64,000 bases of DNA, from the NCBI GenBank assembly GCA_001466705.2, contig LATX02000221.1, positions 62,001 to 126,000 of the forward strand, given 5' to 3'. A program made the translations under genes and the position numbers. How positions within the stretch are numbered: the stretch's first letter is position 1; each line of letters starts with the position of its first letter. Below the pieces are notes generated by a model that made no database searches, had not been told where the DNA came from, and worked only from the letters and a program-made list of their open reading frames with translations. Source of the DNA: Moniliophthora roreri. Taxonomy: Eukaryota > Basidiomycota > Agaricomycetes > Agaricales > Marasmiaceae. Shown one piece after another: positions 1 to 12,494 of the stretch.

Positions 1-80
1 AAAGAGGACACCGCATCACGTAAACGTCCAAAGACGTATATCTGTCTCATCCTCGTTCCTCGGACACAACAGATCAGCTA

Positions 81-490
81 GTTTTGATGTCTCTTCTAAG
101 TACCTCCATACTGTTTGACTGCTTGTTGCACTTTGCAGATGTCATAGAAAGTTAAAATAAAAGTAAAATCCCATTGATAGCACTTTTGAGAGCTCAGTTA
201 ACTAGCCAATGCATTCATTTGGTCATAGTTAGGTTCTCTACAGGTTTTGGGAGTGATCCACTTTGGATCTGATACATAAATAAATCAGAAGGTACAGCTT
301 AGACACCTCTGTATAGCATATCATATAGCTCTTTGTACTTTCCAATGCACTATAGCTTCTCTAAAGCAATGACTAGCAGACTGGGCTCACTCTAGTCCTT
401 GTTACCCAGTATCTTATGTCATATTCAAGTGTTCTGATTCAGAAGTAATGTAAAATGAATAAAATTGGGTCTTTTCTAGGTTTGCCATAT
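81..490 (+). repeat. Dispersed repeat family R1, 3' portion of element X
   Basis: This stretch recurs, diverged, at 43327-43738 on the same strand and inverted at 6456-6870, 47860-48280 and 48733-49153. All but the nested copy end in TTTGCCATAT before a TA. It carries no conserved ORF. The first ~65 bases of the window contain several CpGs and look like host DNA, so the repeat edge is near 66-81. The superfamily is unknown. Confidence 0.8.
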
Positions 491-571
491 TAATGGAAGA
501 TCTGGCCTAATGCAAAGGCCAAGATTTGCCGGTAGCATCAGCATAAGGCAGTTTGAGAGCATCTTTCAAAA

Positions 572-2020
572 GTGAAACTATTGACAACACTATATAACAT
601 CCTTCACACCCATGGGAAGTTCTCATTCATCAATACAAGCTTTATTTCTCCCAGAAGACCTGATCCAAATGAATTTCAAGGCAGCTGTGAGGGCAGTGGT
701 AGGGATAGCACTGAAGAGGGTGCATCAGCTGATGAGAAGGATCCAAATGCAGTCTACATTATCATACCCACTACACAAGCAAAACCATGCCAGAAAGGCA
801 ACAATGTGCTGGGTGCATCAACTCAGCTGCCAAAACTAATGATCAAGGTGCCACCACTTACCACAGCACAGAAGCCTATTTTGGAGCCCAGAACAGAGTA
901 TGTCACTGTTGAGGTGAAATGAACATTCTGCCCTCCAGAGCTGCAAGAGGACATCATCTCAAAGATGGATGCACATCATCATGCACATCCACTGATATCA
1001 GGATACTCAGTACCAACTGCTGAGAGCATTTATTACTGGGCTGTCAAGAAAATGTATGTGTTTTGTGAGTCACATAATTTATAAGAGTTGTAGGCATACT
1101 TTTGGGAAAACTGATACCATTCAAGCTGCTGGGATTTGTGGGCTCATTCTACTGCTATTAAAATTCCATGGCTGAGGACTATGATGCTTAATGAGAGTCA
1201 CTAGCATCATATAAAACAGGACTTTTTGCATCATTTTCATAAACCTCACCTTGACCTTTTAGTGTGGATCATCATCACAAAATTGGGACCAACATACCTG
1301 CAACTCAAGAACTTGACTGCTGAGTGTGAGCAGATGTATCAGGATCCAGCTGCCTGGAGGAAGCTGTTTAAGAAGAAGTGGCAACACTCCAAGCAGAAGG
1401 AGATTATGTTACCTATCAACTCAAAATATTGACTGGATCCCATTCACTGGACATGCACCTGTCCAATACAGGCTACTAACTGCTTCCTCCTCTGCAAACA
1501 TCTTGTCCAAGCTGTAGAACCAGTGCCTGCAGATTTCTTCTTTGAAGTTAAGCATAACTGCAAGCAACCCTTTTGGACACATCCTAGTCTCGTCCCAAAG
1601 CCAGATTATCTATCAGATCAATCAGACAATACTGCTGAGGTCTTTAATGCAGATGACCAAGTCCTTGTGCAGAATGAACTGGAAAATGGAAATGAATCTG
1701 AGGAAGAAGATGAATACCAAGTGGAAGTGGAAGCAGCAATGTTACCTACCAATGCAACATATAATGAGCATATGTGATCTATGGCCAAGTCATTGAGAGA
1801 CTTTGCAGATGCTCTGGATTATCAGCAACAATTCTGAGACAACCATTTCTTGAAGAACTTGAAATGACAGGGTGCTGGATTCTTCAGGTTGATGGAAAGT
1901 TGTTTTGCCAAGGAACATTGCCAGAACACAGATAGAGGGGTGCTGACAGTCACTTGGAGGTCTGATACAATCTTGGCAATGTTTTATTGCACTTGTCCAC
2001 ATCAGGCAGAGGAAGAAACA
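572..2020 (+). pseudogene. Decayed MULE-like transposase with SWIM-type zinc motif
   Basis: One reading frame can be followed over about 1.4 kb with only in-frame stops and no clear frameshift: stops at 920-922, 1430-1432 and 1775-1777, among others. The section at 1226-1432 reads LDLLVWIIITKLGPTY, followed by a Trp/Lys-rich segment. A SWIM-like Cys-x-Cys...Cys-x-His motif is encoded at 1454-1501 (CTCP...LLCKHLVQAVEPVP). Next come an FWTHPSL motif and an acidic stretch. The tail at about 1780-2020 (KSLRDFADALDYQ) matches what I remember of SWIM proteins in agaricomycete Mutator-like transposons. The stop at 1430 lies where relatives usually have Arg in KYRPDP, which fits CGA to TGA decay. The N-terminal DDE part is not recognisable. 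It is non-functional. The family call is inference from motifs. Confidence 0.65.
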
Positions 2021-3568
2021 TGATGCATTGTGTGTCCATGCACAGTGTTTCTATATAGTGTTTCTATAACTGTAATTAATACATAAAAAGAAAAATACAG
2101 CTATGCACTGTTTATGACCCACAGTCATCACACAGCCACCAGCCACTCCTACCAACTCCAGAGGTGCAACATCAATGCTTAGGAGCCATCAAAGGCCACA
2201 TAAGCACTGCTAATGAAGATGCTCAAAAACCTATGTCTCTACTATGAAAACACAAGGCCTGTGGTGCCAAAATACCCCAAAAAAAGGTGTATAAGTTCTT
2301 GATTCTCAGTTTTGTTTTGTGAGTTGGTTCAGCATGGTTCACTGTTACTGCAATGTTAAGAATAATTCTCAATGTCTCGCTTGGTAGTTCAGAGATGATT
2401 GCCTTCAAAACAACTTCTCAGATTGAGATTGGTGTTTGTCTTTTGTAAATATTTTCTTGAGTATATAGTTTTATTAATCACTTCAAAAGCAAATACTGGT
2501 ATAAGGTTCAACCAGACACTGCCCAAAGAACAAACTTCTTCTAAGTGAGAACAAAGGTACCTCTTGTACCTGAATATAGCTCTCTTAGCTATGTTCTGCA
2601 ATGATTCTCAAGAGGACAAATCTTCTAGACACTGCTAGCCTGAAACTCTCTCTGATTCACATTGAAACACTAGCCTATACTGATGCATGTCAGCTACCCT
2701 CTTGGTAAACTGATACAATGTTCTTCTTATTAGAAAACACACCTCTTGCATTAAAAACTAGGCTCTTTCTAGCTTTTATTTAGATCTCTGGTNACATGAT
2801 GCATTGTGTGTCCATGCACAGTGTTTCTATATAGTGTTTCTATAACTGTAATTAATACATAAAAAGAAAAATACAGCTATGCACTGTTTATGACCCACAG
2901 TCATCACACAGCCACCAGCCACTCCTACCAACTCCAGAGGTGCAACATCAATGCTTAGGAGCCATCAAAGGCCACATAAGCACTGCTAATGAAGATGCTC
3001 AAAAACCTATGTCTCTACTATGAAAACACAAGGCCTGTGGTGCCAAAATACCCCAAAAAAAGGTGTATAAGTTCTTGATTCTCAGTTTTGTTTTGTGAGT
3101 TGGTTCAGCATGGTTCACTGTTACTGCAATGTTAAGAATAATTCTCAATGTCTCGCTTGGTAGTTCAGAGATGATTGCCTTCAAAACAACTTCTCAGATT
3201 GAGATTGGTGTTTGTCTTTTGTAAATATTTTCTTGAGTATATAGTTTTATTAATCACTTCAAAAGCAAATACTGGTATAAGGTTCAACCAGACACTGCCC
3301 AAAGAACAAACTTCTTCTAAGTGAGAACAAAGGTACCTCTTGTACCTGAATATAGCTCTCTTAGCTATGTTCTGCAATGATTCTCAAGAGGACAAATCTT
3401 CTAGACACTGCTAGCCTGAAACTCTCTCTGATTCACATTGAAACACTAGCCTATACTGATGCATGTCAGCTACCCTCTTGGTAAACTGATACAATGTTCT
3501 TCTTATTAGAAAACACACCTCTTGCATTAAAAACTAGGCTCTTTCTAGCTTTTATTTAGATCTCTGGT
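2018..3568. repeat. Exact 775-bp direct repeat on both sides of an N
   Basis: Bases 2018-2792 recur without visible change at 2794-3568, separated by a single N at 2793. The second copy continues into unique sequence. This is what unmerged overlapping contig ends look like; the real locus probably has one copy. Confidence 0.9.
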
Positions 3569-4560
3569 TTGGAATACAATCTCAGGTCTCAACTAGCCTG
3601 CACCTCTTGCACAACTAAATAAGCTAGAGCCCAAAGTAGTTGAAAAATACTAATTGCCAGTAGCTCTTCTACCTGAACAACAACCTCATACACTCTGGTA
3701 ATTGGTGGGCAGTATCTCTTCTGCTTTCCACCTACAAAACATGTCCTCTTATATACTCTACAATATAAATAATCTAATATATCTGTCACAATAATAAAAT
3801 AAAACTGAGTCAGATGCTAAATATTATATAAACTAAGCTGTGTTTGGTAATTTCTCTGTCACAGTGTCCAATTGTAGTCAGGCTTTGTAGCCATAAACTC
3901 TTTTATTCTTTTTTTAGAATGATTGTGCAGTCTCCTGATGCTAATTGTTTGCAATTTTCTTTGTCAAACAGCTCTCCTTCTGACTCTGTTTGCAAATATT
4001 ATACTTCCATGCTACTCCACATAGTTCCTTCCTTCTCCATCTACTATCATCTGCTCTGTGGACATGTAATATGCCTCCATTTCCATGTTTAAAGTGTATG
4101 CATAAGCTCAGCTGTGCTGGTCTCTCATCATACAGCTTTATCTTCCATTTTTCCTTAATACAGGCACCTTTCTGGTAACCAATCATCTATTTCATTTCTC
4201 TAATTTGATATAGGTATCTCAAGTATCTCTTACCGATAATTTGTCATTCTCTGTTTCTCAATAATATTCTCATCTGTGTATCATTGAAGGCTTTTATCCT
4301 TCCTTCTAATTGGGTGTATATTGAAAATATTGTTAAAAGTGAAAATATTCCCTTTGGTATGCTTTTGATAGAGATATTATGTGGTGTGGTTTCCTACAGT
4401 TTTCAGAATGCTCCTCTGTGTTCAGATTTGCTGTTTATTTTCATACTAGCAGTGGTTGAGTACCCTTATATGGCCTACCATCAACCATTACTCTGCTAAT
4501 ATTTTGTATCCTTCTCTACTACTTGCTTTAACTAGCTGCTCAGGGCTCACACTAGTTCTC
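2350..4560 (+). repeat. Dispersed repeat family R2
   Basis: A long repeat that recurs on the same strand at about 41311-42770 with many substitutions. Shared landmarks are the start (AAGAATAATTCTCAATGTC), a CTTATATACTCTACAA segment near 3750/41930, and TATGGCCTACCATCAACC near 4467/42659. Short ORFs inside are not conserved. The length here is inflated by the N-flanked duplication. A weakly similar, older relative lies at about 9060-9480. It may be part of a retroelement, but no reverse transcriptase or integrase motif is visible. Confidence 0.75.
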
Positions 4561-6407
4561 AATTCCCTTATATATTTCATTTATCTTGCTGCTTCCTTGC
4601 TCCACACCCCTTCTTTTTTTTAAAAAAAAAGAAATTAATTATAAAAAGGTAAAAGTTATGCATATTACTGAAAAGTTTTCTAAGAAACAATGGTCCAGAA
4701 ACATTATGTGATTTCATGGCTACTTTGTGATATGGAGAAATTTGTGGCCAAGGCTTGTGGATGGTTTGCCAATCTTCTCTGCCACAGAGTGTCAAGGCAG
4801 AGAGACATCTGGAAAATTTACCGGCTGACCTGGCAAGTTACATAGAGTTGAGACCCTATCAAACTTGTTAAAGCTGGTTTTTGTGGGTTGTCTTGCTATT
4901 GTAACACTATAAGCCTAAATGTATTGGGTTACTGTAGTACAAGACACACTATAACTTGGTGTATTGAGTTCCAGTAAGTTATAATCTCAGTGAAGCTTAA
5001 TATAATCAGCTTTTTTGGAGCCACAACCTACTGTAACCCAATAAAACCAATGAAACCCAGTGTAACCAGTTTATAGAGGTTACATCAGGCTATAGGGGTT
5101 ACACTGAGTTAGTGTTCAGAGCCATGTAGATTGATCTGGAACAGGAAATTTTGAGAGGCTGTTAACAAGCAGAAATAATAAGATGATGTCCAGCAATGCC
5201 TTGTTGAACCAAGACTAAGCTGTAGATGAGAAAAAAAGATGATGCAGGAGTCACATGGAACTAGATGCTTCAGACCAGAGGAATAAAGGCACTATGGGCA
5301 GCTGATTTTCAAACTCCACCTCTTTCTTTCTGACCACCATCATGTCAATGCTGATGCCCCATCTCCCTCCAGCCCAAATATCTGCCAGTCCCTCCCACAG
5401 TGTCATCCTCAAGGCTCTCAAGTGTTATCAAGGTCTTCAACAGCACATAATAGGTGTCCCTTCACCAGACAAAGTGATTTCCTTCCCCTAGTCATTGGGC
5501 ACTCCTAATAGCAACTGTAGGCTTAACCAACCAGTTGCAACATGTCAAGTGGTAAGACACAACTACAGTCACTTTAACTCCAGTAGCTTGACATCGGATT
5601 TGGAGACTGTATGTGGTTCTGAGGTGTATGATGCATACTATAGCAGTAAGTTGTGTATCACACAGGTGAACACTATATGCTCATCTTTCATATTTATAGG
5701 ATCCCACACCACTCTCAACATCTCCCCAGTTAGAATGACAAGTGAGCAACACCTTCACATGTTGTATCGATATCTCACCCACACATATAGGCATGATACC
5801 ACAAGATCTCAATCTTTTCAATATTTGATGTTTGGTGATATGAGTGAGTGCTCATGCTGAATCAGATTTCACATAGCCAATCTCTTGTCAGTAAATATAT
5901 TTGATATGATATCCTGGATTCATCATTTTCTCACACTCTCAACTGATGATCATTGTAGACCTTAGTGCTAGTACATCCATTTGGTGAGTCCTTTTGTTAA
6001 TCTGGCCATGCATGCTTGTCACTGATCTATTACTCTCAGGCACAAATACCCTTGTTGTGTATCTGTACACAGTTAGATGAGTGGGAGGTTCAGTCAGGCC
6101 ATTTCCAGTATTGTTGTACCTTTGCCTGTATGTATTAGATACTTATAATATATATTCCAACTTTTTATTTCTTTATTTGGAGTTAATGGATGGAGACTGA
6201 GTAATCTCCTTTATATGGGACTATATATGATACTTTGGGATCCATTATGACTACTGGGATTCAATGTAACCACTAGAACTCAACATAACCTACTGAAACT
6301 CAATCTAAGCAACAGTGACCTGATATAATCAACCATAACTTGATGTGAACTTGGGTAACTGTCTGTGTCTGCAAGTTCACATTGAGCCTTATGAAGGTTG
6401 CAACCTA
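4561..6407. other. Degenerate repeat DNA without recognised genes
   Basis: AT-rich, CpG-poor sequence. About 4900-5120 and 6210-6400 are built from imperfect short units of the type GGTTACACTGAGT, in opposite orientations, suggesting the decayed ends of an inverted-repeat element with about 1.1 kb inside. The inside has one open frame (5495-5860, plus, 121 codons) whose translation I do not recognise. Confidence 0.4.
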
Positions 6408-6428
6408 CCCCCCCCCCCCCCCCCCCCC
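6408..6428. repeat. Poly-C run of 21
   Basis: A homopolymer of 21 C directly before the 6456 repeat edge. Its length is unreliable in most assemblies. Confidence 0.95.
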
Positions 6429-6455
6429 TGTGACAATGACCATCTGGAACCAGTA

Positions 6456-8174
6456 ATATGGCAAATCTAGGAAAGCCCCAATTTTATTCGTTTTACATTA
6501 CTTTTGGATCAGAACATTTTAATATGACACAAGATAATGGGTAATAAGAACTGGAGTAAGCCCAGTCTACTAGTCATTGCCTTAAAGAAGCTATAGTGCA
6601 GTGAAAAGTACAAAAAGCTATATGATATGCTATACAGAGGTGTCTAAGCTGTACTTTCTGACTTATCCATGTATCAGATCCAAAGCAGATCACTCCTGAA
6701 ACCTGTAGAGAACCTAACTATGGCCAAATGAACACATTGGCTAGTTAACCAAGCTCTCAAAGTGCTATCAATGGGATTTTATTTTTATTTCAACTTTCTA
6801 TGACATCTGCAAAGTGCAACATGCAGTCAAACAGTACAGAGGTAAAGAGACATCAAAACAGAAAGACAACTTAGAGCAGGAATGATCAAAGAACGATCAT
6901 CCTCCAAGGCCAATATGCAGATCAAAGCTAAAGCAGACAATCTCTTAATAAAAGAGTTCAATGGCAGCAGAAACATACAAAATAACATAACCAAGTGTGA
7001 AGTAACCTCGGAAGCTAGAGGACTGCTTTCTTAGGATGGAAGTTACTAAATGGACAGACCCAACAAGACATAAGAAGAATATCTAATGCATACAAAGTCC
7101 TAACTAGAACTGAAAGTGCATTGTCAAAGGAGATAGAAACAGCAACAGTGTGTTCTGGCCTTGGAAACTTTGGCATCTAGGTCCCTGCCAACATGTGGAT
7201 GCTAGAAAGGGAAATGCTGTAAGAAACAGAACAGATACAGCCATCTGCTTGTAGATACCTGCCTTGGAAAAGAGAAAATACAAATTATAGAGTCCAGAAC
7301 ACCTGGAGATGAAGATACCCATGTGGATATGGTTGGATACTCTAGTGGCCAGACTCCATGACATCCAAATATTCCCTCTTTTAGCATCTCTGTCACTTGT
7401 TTACTATTTTCTGAATTATCAGACATTATTTCTAATTTTCTGTAGATATATTCTGTGGACTGTATATAAAGACAGCTAGATATGTGTATATACTCAAGTA
7501 ACTCTGCCTCCTCTGATTGTGAATACATGACAAGTTTGTTTGGTGTATAAATTTGTGTGCCATTCCAGTTTTGCTTCCTCACTTCAGGCTCTGGAGATTG
7601 GTCCTGAGTGACTCCAGAGAGATAGAAATCTGATAACAAACTTGTGTTGTAAGAGATAAGAGTAACATCTTGAGTGTGTTGTAGCACTTTTCTAAGAGAC
7701 ACTTTACACCAAGAAGGAGCCTTGGGCACTTGGAGTGTGGTCTGTGTTGAGTATCAGGTTGTGACACACTTAGAGTCTTAGCAAGGGGTGTGCCTGTGCT
7801 GAACTCTTTGTAGAAACTGGTCTAGAACCTTTTCCAGTATGCTGTGTCGACATCAACAGAATTTCTTCAGAACTTGAGACATCGGTCAGACTATATCAGC
7901 TATTGAGTCTTTGTATAGGACTGTAGCTCTTGTGTTTGTGCTTTGCATATGTGTTTGTGAAATAAACCCATTTTAAACCCATCTATACTCCTTTGGAGGT
8001 GAACACTTTGAAGTAGATTGCTTCAATAAGAGAAAATCAACCTAGCTAAGAGTTTTGTTGGCATTCTAAGTGCAGCAACTCTGATCATATCAATCCACAC
8101 TTGCACAACAACCTAAGTTAGACTTTTGGAGGTTATCTTTTGGGTAGTTTTCCACTAGTCTTATCTTAGACAAA
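6456..8174 (-). mobile_element. Element X, reference copy without nested insertions
   Basis: This segment is colinear with 47860-51233, apart from insertions in the latter. Both start ATATG and end GACAAA followed by TTA. Its R1 part also matches 81-490 and 43327-43738. On the minus strand an open frame spans 7729-7202 and contains VTQDQSPEPEVRKQNWNG; the same peptide with few changes is encoded at about 50600-50680 in the other copy, so this may be the remnant of a real element ORF. I cannot name the family: no transposase, reverse transcriptase or integrase motif and no convincing terminal inverted repeat is visible. At 6941-6952 it holds the empty site that matches the CACTA insertion at 49232. 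Confidence 0.7.
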
Positions 8175-10990
8175 TTAGCAATAGCATCAGTAAATACTGA
8201 GTAATACCCAATGTGCTCAGGCTATGCTGATTATCTATAATTACAGTCATGAGAAAAAGAAGGGGAGTGGGAAGGTATGCATGTCCAGTGAAGTGGGAAG
8301 CATATGAAAAGAAGAAGGGAGCTGGAAAGGTGTAATAAGTCTGAGGGAAGAAGAAGCATATGTACTATGGAAGAGAGAAAATGTAATATTACCCCCCAGA
8401 TATAGTCTAGATTCTGGCTCTAGACACCTCTACCCCAAGGAAAATGAACTCTCTCCATTCATCTTCCATCTCTACTGTAAACTCCCCCTTCATTGCTCTC
8501 CATCACTGAAGACATCTGGGTCATCATCAAAATCATGATAGTCCAACAGAGCACCACTGTCCAAATGAGGCCTTCCATGTGCAAGTCATGAAGACCACTA
8601 TTGCTTAGTGCTGCCCAGAGTGATATGCCCAGGCACATGCTCAAAGCATCACTTACACATGTAGCTCAGGCAGTTTTGGGCAAGATGGCACTCCAGTTTG
8701 CACACAGGGCAGAGACACTAATACCACATATTTGTGCTACACAAAAGAGTTGATCTGTTGATCAGATCCTGTTCTCCTATTGTCTATGTGTATGTGGTGA
8801 AGTGTAATCAGAGTTACCACACTTAGACTCTTATTTGATTTTTGTGTTCTGAATAAGCATGTATTTGTTTATCAACATAGAGACTATGAGGATATATTTC
8901 TTTAATAATTCATTTTTATTGTGTGTTTTCTGGTTTATACTATCTCAATCAAGCCTAAATACAACAGCTAATTGCACTGAGGTGATGGTAAGACTACCCT
9001 GAAGTGATAACTCAAGTAATCAAAGACTACAGTACTCTTTGTACTGGATACAACCCTCTTGGTTGTGATCTGTAATGCACTTAAGCAGGAAAACTTCTAC
9101 TTCCAATGTAGCCTGAGCTCTCTCTAAGATGCATTGACACTAGCAAAACACTAGCTGTCTCCAGAAAGCCACCAAAACTTTCTGATACAAAGTCTTTTCT
9201 TGACTCAAAAACAACTATTCACTAAAGCACAGAACAAATATCTGGCTTTGCTGTCACTATCAAGTTTGGTTTATAGTTTTATATCTCAACTAGGTCTACT
9301 CTGAGTCCCTAGGGCCTGACATGAGGAGGAAGATCTGATCAAATGTGATTTTTCTACACAAACAATAGCTACATACAAATCATGTAGTAGTGGGGCAGAT
9401 TCCTCTTGCTCCCACCTACAAAATGGCTGTCCTTATATACTGCTGGAGACAAATATTTACAATAAAATTATAATAATAGGTATATATCATACTGGTCACA
9501 GGAAAAATCACAAAATGAACATATATAGGTTCAGTCTCTTGTCACAATAGTAATCCCATACCACATATAGGTATGCAGGTCACCAATAAATACAATCTTG
9601 GGTATCAGAAGCACAACTCAAGCTAGGCTCTCCATGCAGTATATGAGTATCTAGGTTCAGAATCCATTGCTACTGCCTAGGAGTTCCTTATCCTGTTTTT
9701 CAATGGTCAGAAATGCTCTCAACTTCCATAGGAGTCACTAAGTATTTCCTTGTTCCACCTGTCCTATCTGACTGACTGATTCTTATCTCTTATGTTTCTT
9801 CTCTTGTCTATCAGTCCTATCTGACTTCCATCTTATCACTTTCCTCCTATCTTTGGAGGGATCATTGCATCACCATGAGTCTTACGTCTCACTACATATA
9901 CTTGAGCTAATATTTCATTATATATCTGATTGAGATATCATCATATTTGTTCTCTTAATATATCATAAGTATCACCCTGAGCTTGAATGAGGTCTCTGAG
10001 AGTAAATGAAAGTTGTGTAAAAGTAAAATATTCCCCTTGATACAGCATATATATATTCAACTATTGGTGTGTCTCCTTTTGAACAACACTATATAGAGGT
10101 CCCTACAGGTTTCAGGAGGCTCAATGCACAGTATTGAGAGTTTATAAGTGACTTGGTACCTATGTGGGGCATACCATAAGCACAATTTTGAATATCGAAA
10201 CACGGTAGTTCACATATATCCAAAACTGACTGATGACAGGCTCATAACAGTCCTTCTATTTCCATGTTTTTTATTGTTTCAACCATTTAAATATGTCCAA
10301 ATGATGTTCATATGTGTAGAATTTGAAAGGTAAAATTGGTGTATTAGCAGAGTTTTCAAAAATTGGGTGTGACTGTGACCATCCAAATCAATTGAAATAC
10401 CTCAGTATAGTGGTGGACCAAGCCAAAAGAATCTAGCATCAGGAGCACATACCAGATTTGCCCTCATGTCTCCATACACCAATAGGCCCTCTCCACAACT
10501 CACAAACATGATCCCAATGTCAATGCTACTATCTTGAGTTTGACACATGTTGCTGTCTTAGCAATACTTGTACCACACCCCACACCCCATGTCACTTGCA
10601 AAGTGTATTGCATGAAGCACCCAGAAACCAAGCAGTAGGTATGTGTAGACAGCATCTAGCAAAGAGAAAGGAGAGTATAGACTGTCTGACTGAGCCTCTT
10701 GTGGCAGGTTGATGGTTGCCATCTAGGTTGAACACAATTGGTGCTTAGCACTTATTGTCCTTGAATTCTGTTCCCACAACATTCCCATATAACAAACTAA
10801 CTAGCAAGTTCATTCAATGGTTTGTTGTGGCCATCTGCAGTTTCACAGTCATTCTTGGATTTCTGGATTACGAGTCTGAAATCCGTCTTCTCCTGCCAAT
10901 TTTTTTCCTTATACAGAAGTTATAGGATGGGTGGGAAAGTTGTGGTCTGAAAGATGATGTATTGTTTTGTTTGGTTCATTCCGTACCATC
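8175..10990. other. Degenerate repeat DNA up to the repeat-gene boundary
   Basis: AT-rich and CpG-poor. About 9060-9480 is weakly similar to part of repeat R2. About 10360-10410 resembles an edge of the TA-type miniature element seen at 54465-54740 (shared AATCAATTGAAAT-like segment with 39260-39280). No gene is recognised. CpG-containing, gene-like sequence starts close to 10,990. Confidence 0.5.
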
Positions 10991-11410
10991 AATTAGGCCC
11001 CAGGAAGTTACAACGCCAGAAAACAGACTCGTACTTGCCATCGGACCCTGATGGCTCACTGCTGCAAGTCTCTGAGGTTTTTTCTGAAGTCGGTTGACTC
11101 GAGCTTCGCCCGTAGGGTGGGTCGGGAAGACAGAAATTTACCACGACCTGACCTTAATAATTTGCTTCGAAAAGGCAATGGAGAACCAGAACAGGTTACA
11201 GGAAAGGAAATACAACCAAGTAGGTTACGTGGAATATAATGAAAGTCTATATTTCTGCAGTGGAAGGAGTGATACAAATTTCGCACTTTTTGCACTTTGC
11301 ACCAACGAGCCACGAGGCGACTGGGCGAAACCAGGGCCACACGTAGCTGCGGCGTGTCTGTAGCTATGCCTATGCTGTTGCCTTGGTCCGTGTGTTTGTA
11401 AGTAAAGTTG

Positions 11411-12330
11411 CTATTTGGGGGATTCTCCCTCGTTGAAATCCTCCGTAACATCCGTTGTCCTCATTCTCCATGTCAGAGTTGTATCTGGTCGGGTATACAA
11501 CCCAGTGTCGGCGTTCGAATGCAAGTTTAACATGAGACGACAGAGCATTGTCGCTGAGATACTATGAGATTCGGTCAGCACGTCATCATTTCAGTTTATG
11601 TAATAGTACATACCAACCGACAAACATTGATAGACCTCCACGCATAAAAGGCTGAAATTATGGTTGTCAGCCTCTCTACAGGGCAGCTGAATTCCAGAGC
11701 ACTCACACCACATAGCTACACGAGAATCGGGATCAAAGAGACATTTCAACAAAGAGAGCACCCCCACTCACATAGAACGTTAAAATATTGGCGAGATTTG
11801 CTAAAACCATCACACTGTTTGCAATTGTCAGCGATTAACGCCAAAAAAAGAAAATAGAAAGGACGACCCACGTAAAATAAATTGCCCCGTCGCGGAAAAG
11901 GAGCGAGAAGAGATTCAAGCGACGAAGTTGGATGTTACCCTCGCGCCAGAATTGATAGGTCCGAGCAGCAGTGAGTACAAAGATGACTGTGTCGTATACA
12001 AACAGTACCAGCCAAATCCCAACGATGCCTGTTAAAGTAGCCTGAGACTTTTACCCTAATAGCTTCCTTCAGGGAACTGGATGCCTCACTTGTATTAGAT
12101 GGTTAGCAGGAAAGGGTACGGTAATGACTAGCACTCACGTCTGATAAGACATCCCGATATCACATACCCTTGGTACCGGATAAGGTACTTTGACTTGTCC
12201 AAAGAGCGTATACTGTTCCAACCGGGGTCAACCAGACACAAGGCACCCTCGACTTTCTGTGCACGTACACCAGCTAATCCGAGGACAAGAACGACCGCAG
12301 CGCCAAAAAACCATAAGATTCGCCGATCTG
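11411..12330 (-). pseudogene. DUF6533-type gene, partial copy 1 (3' part)
   Basis: Bases 11520-12330 equal 13216-14026 of copy 3 at an offset of 1696, except for one 52-base block. The copy starts inside the exon encoding RRILWFFGAAVVLVLGLAG and has the C-terminal exons: PFMRGGLSMFVG, then ISATMLCRLMLNLHSNA, then a hydrophilic tail ending EGESPK with the stop at 11411-11413. It lacks the first three or four exons, and the block at 12041-12092 destroys the exon that in copy 3 encodes GQGTSFDNPIFRVPT. The end near 12330 joins abruptly to copy 2. It is a duplication fragment or an assembly product. Confidence 0.75.
12041..12092. other. 52-base block that is the unreversed complement of its sister copy
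   Basis: Compared with 13737-13788 in copy 3, every base is replaced by its Watson-Crick partner in the same left-to-right order (GGACTCTGAAAA becomes CCTGAGACTTTT, and so on for all 52 positions). Flanks on both sides are identical between copies. It is not an inversion, which would give the reverse complement. Confidence 0.9.
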
Positions 12331-12494
12331 CTATATTTCTGCAGTGGAAGGAGTGATACAAATTTCGCACTTTTTGCACTTTGCACCAACGAGCCACGAG
12401 GCGACTGGGCGAAACCAGGGCCACACGTAGCTGCGGCGTGTCTGTAGCTATGCCTATGCTGTTGCCTTGGTCCGTGTGTTTGTAAGTAAAGTTG

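Noticed and set aside
4900..6400. Satellite array of GGTTA-type units
   Set aside because: Units are irregular in length and sequence and no fixed period could be seen, so only a degenerate repeat is reported.
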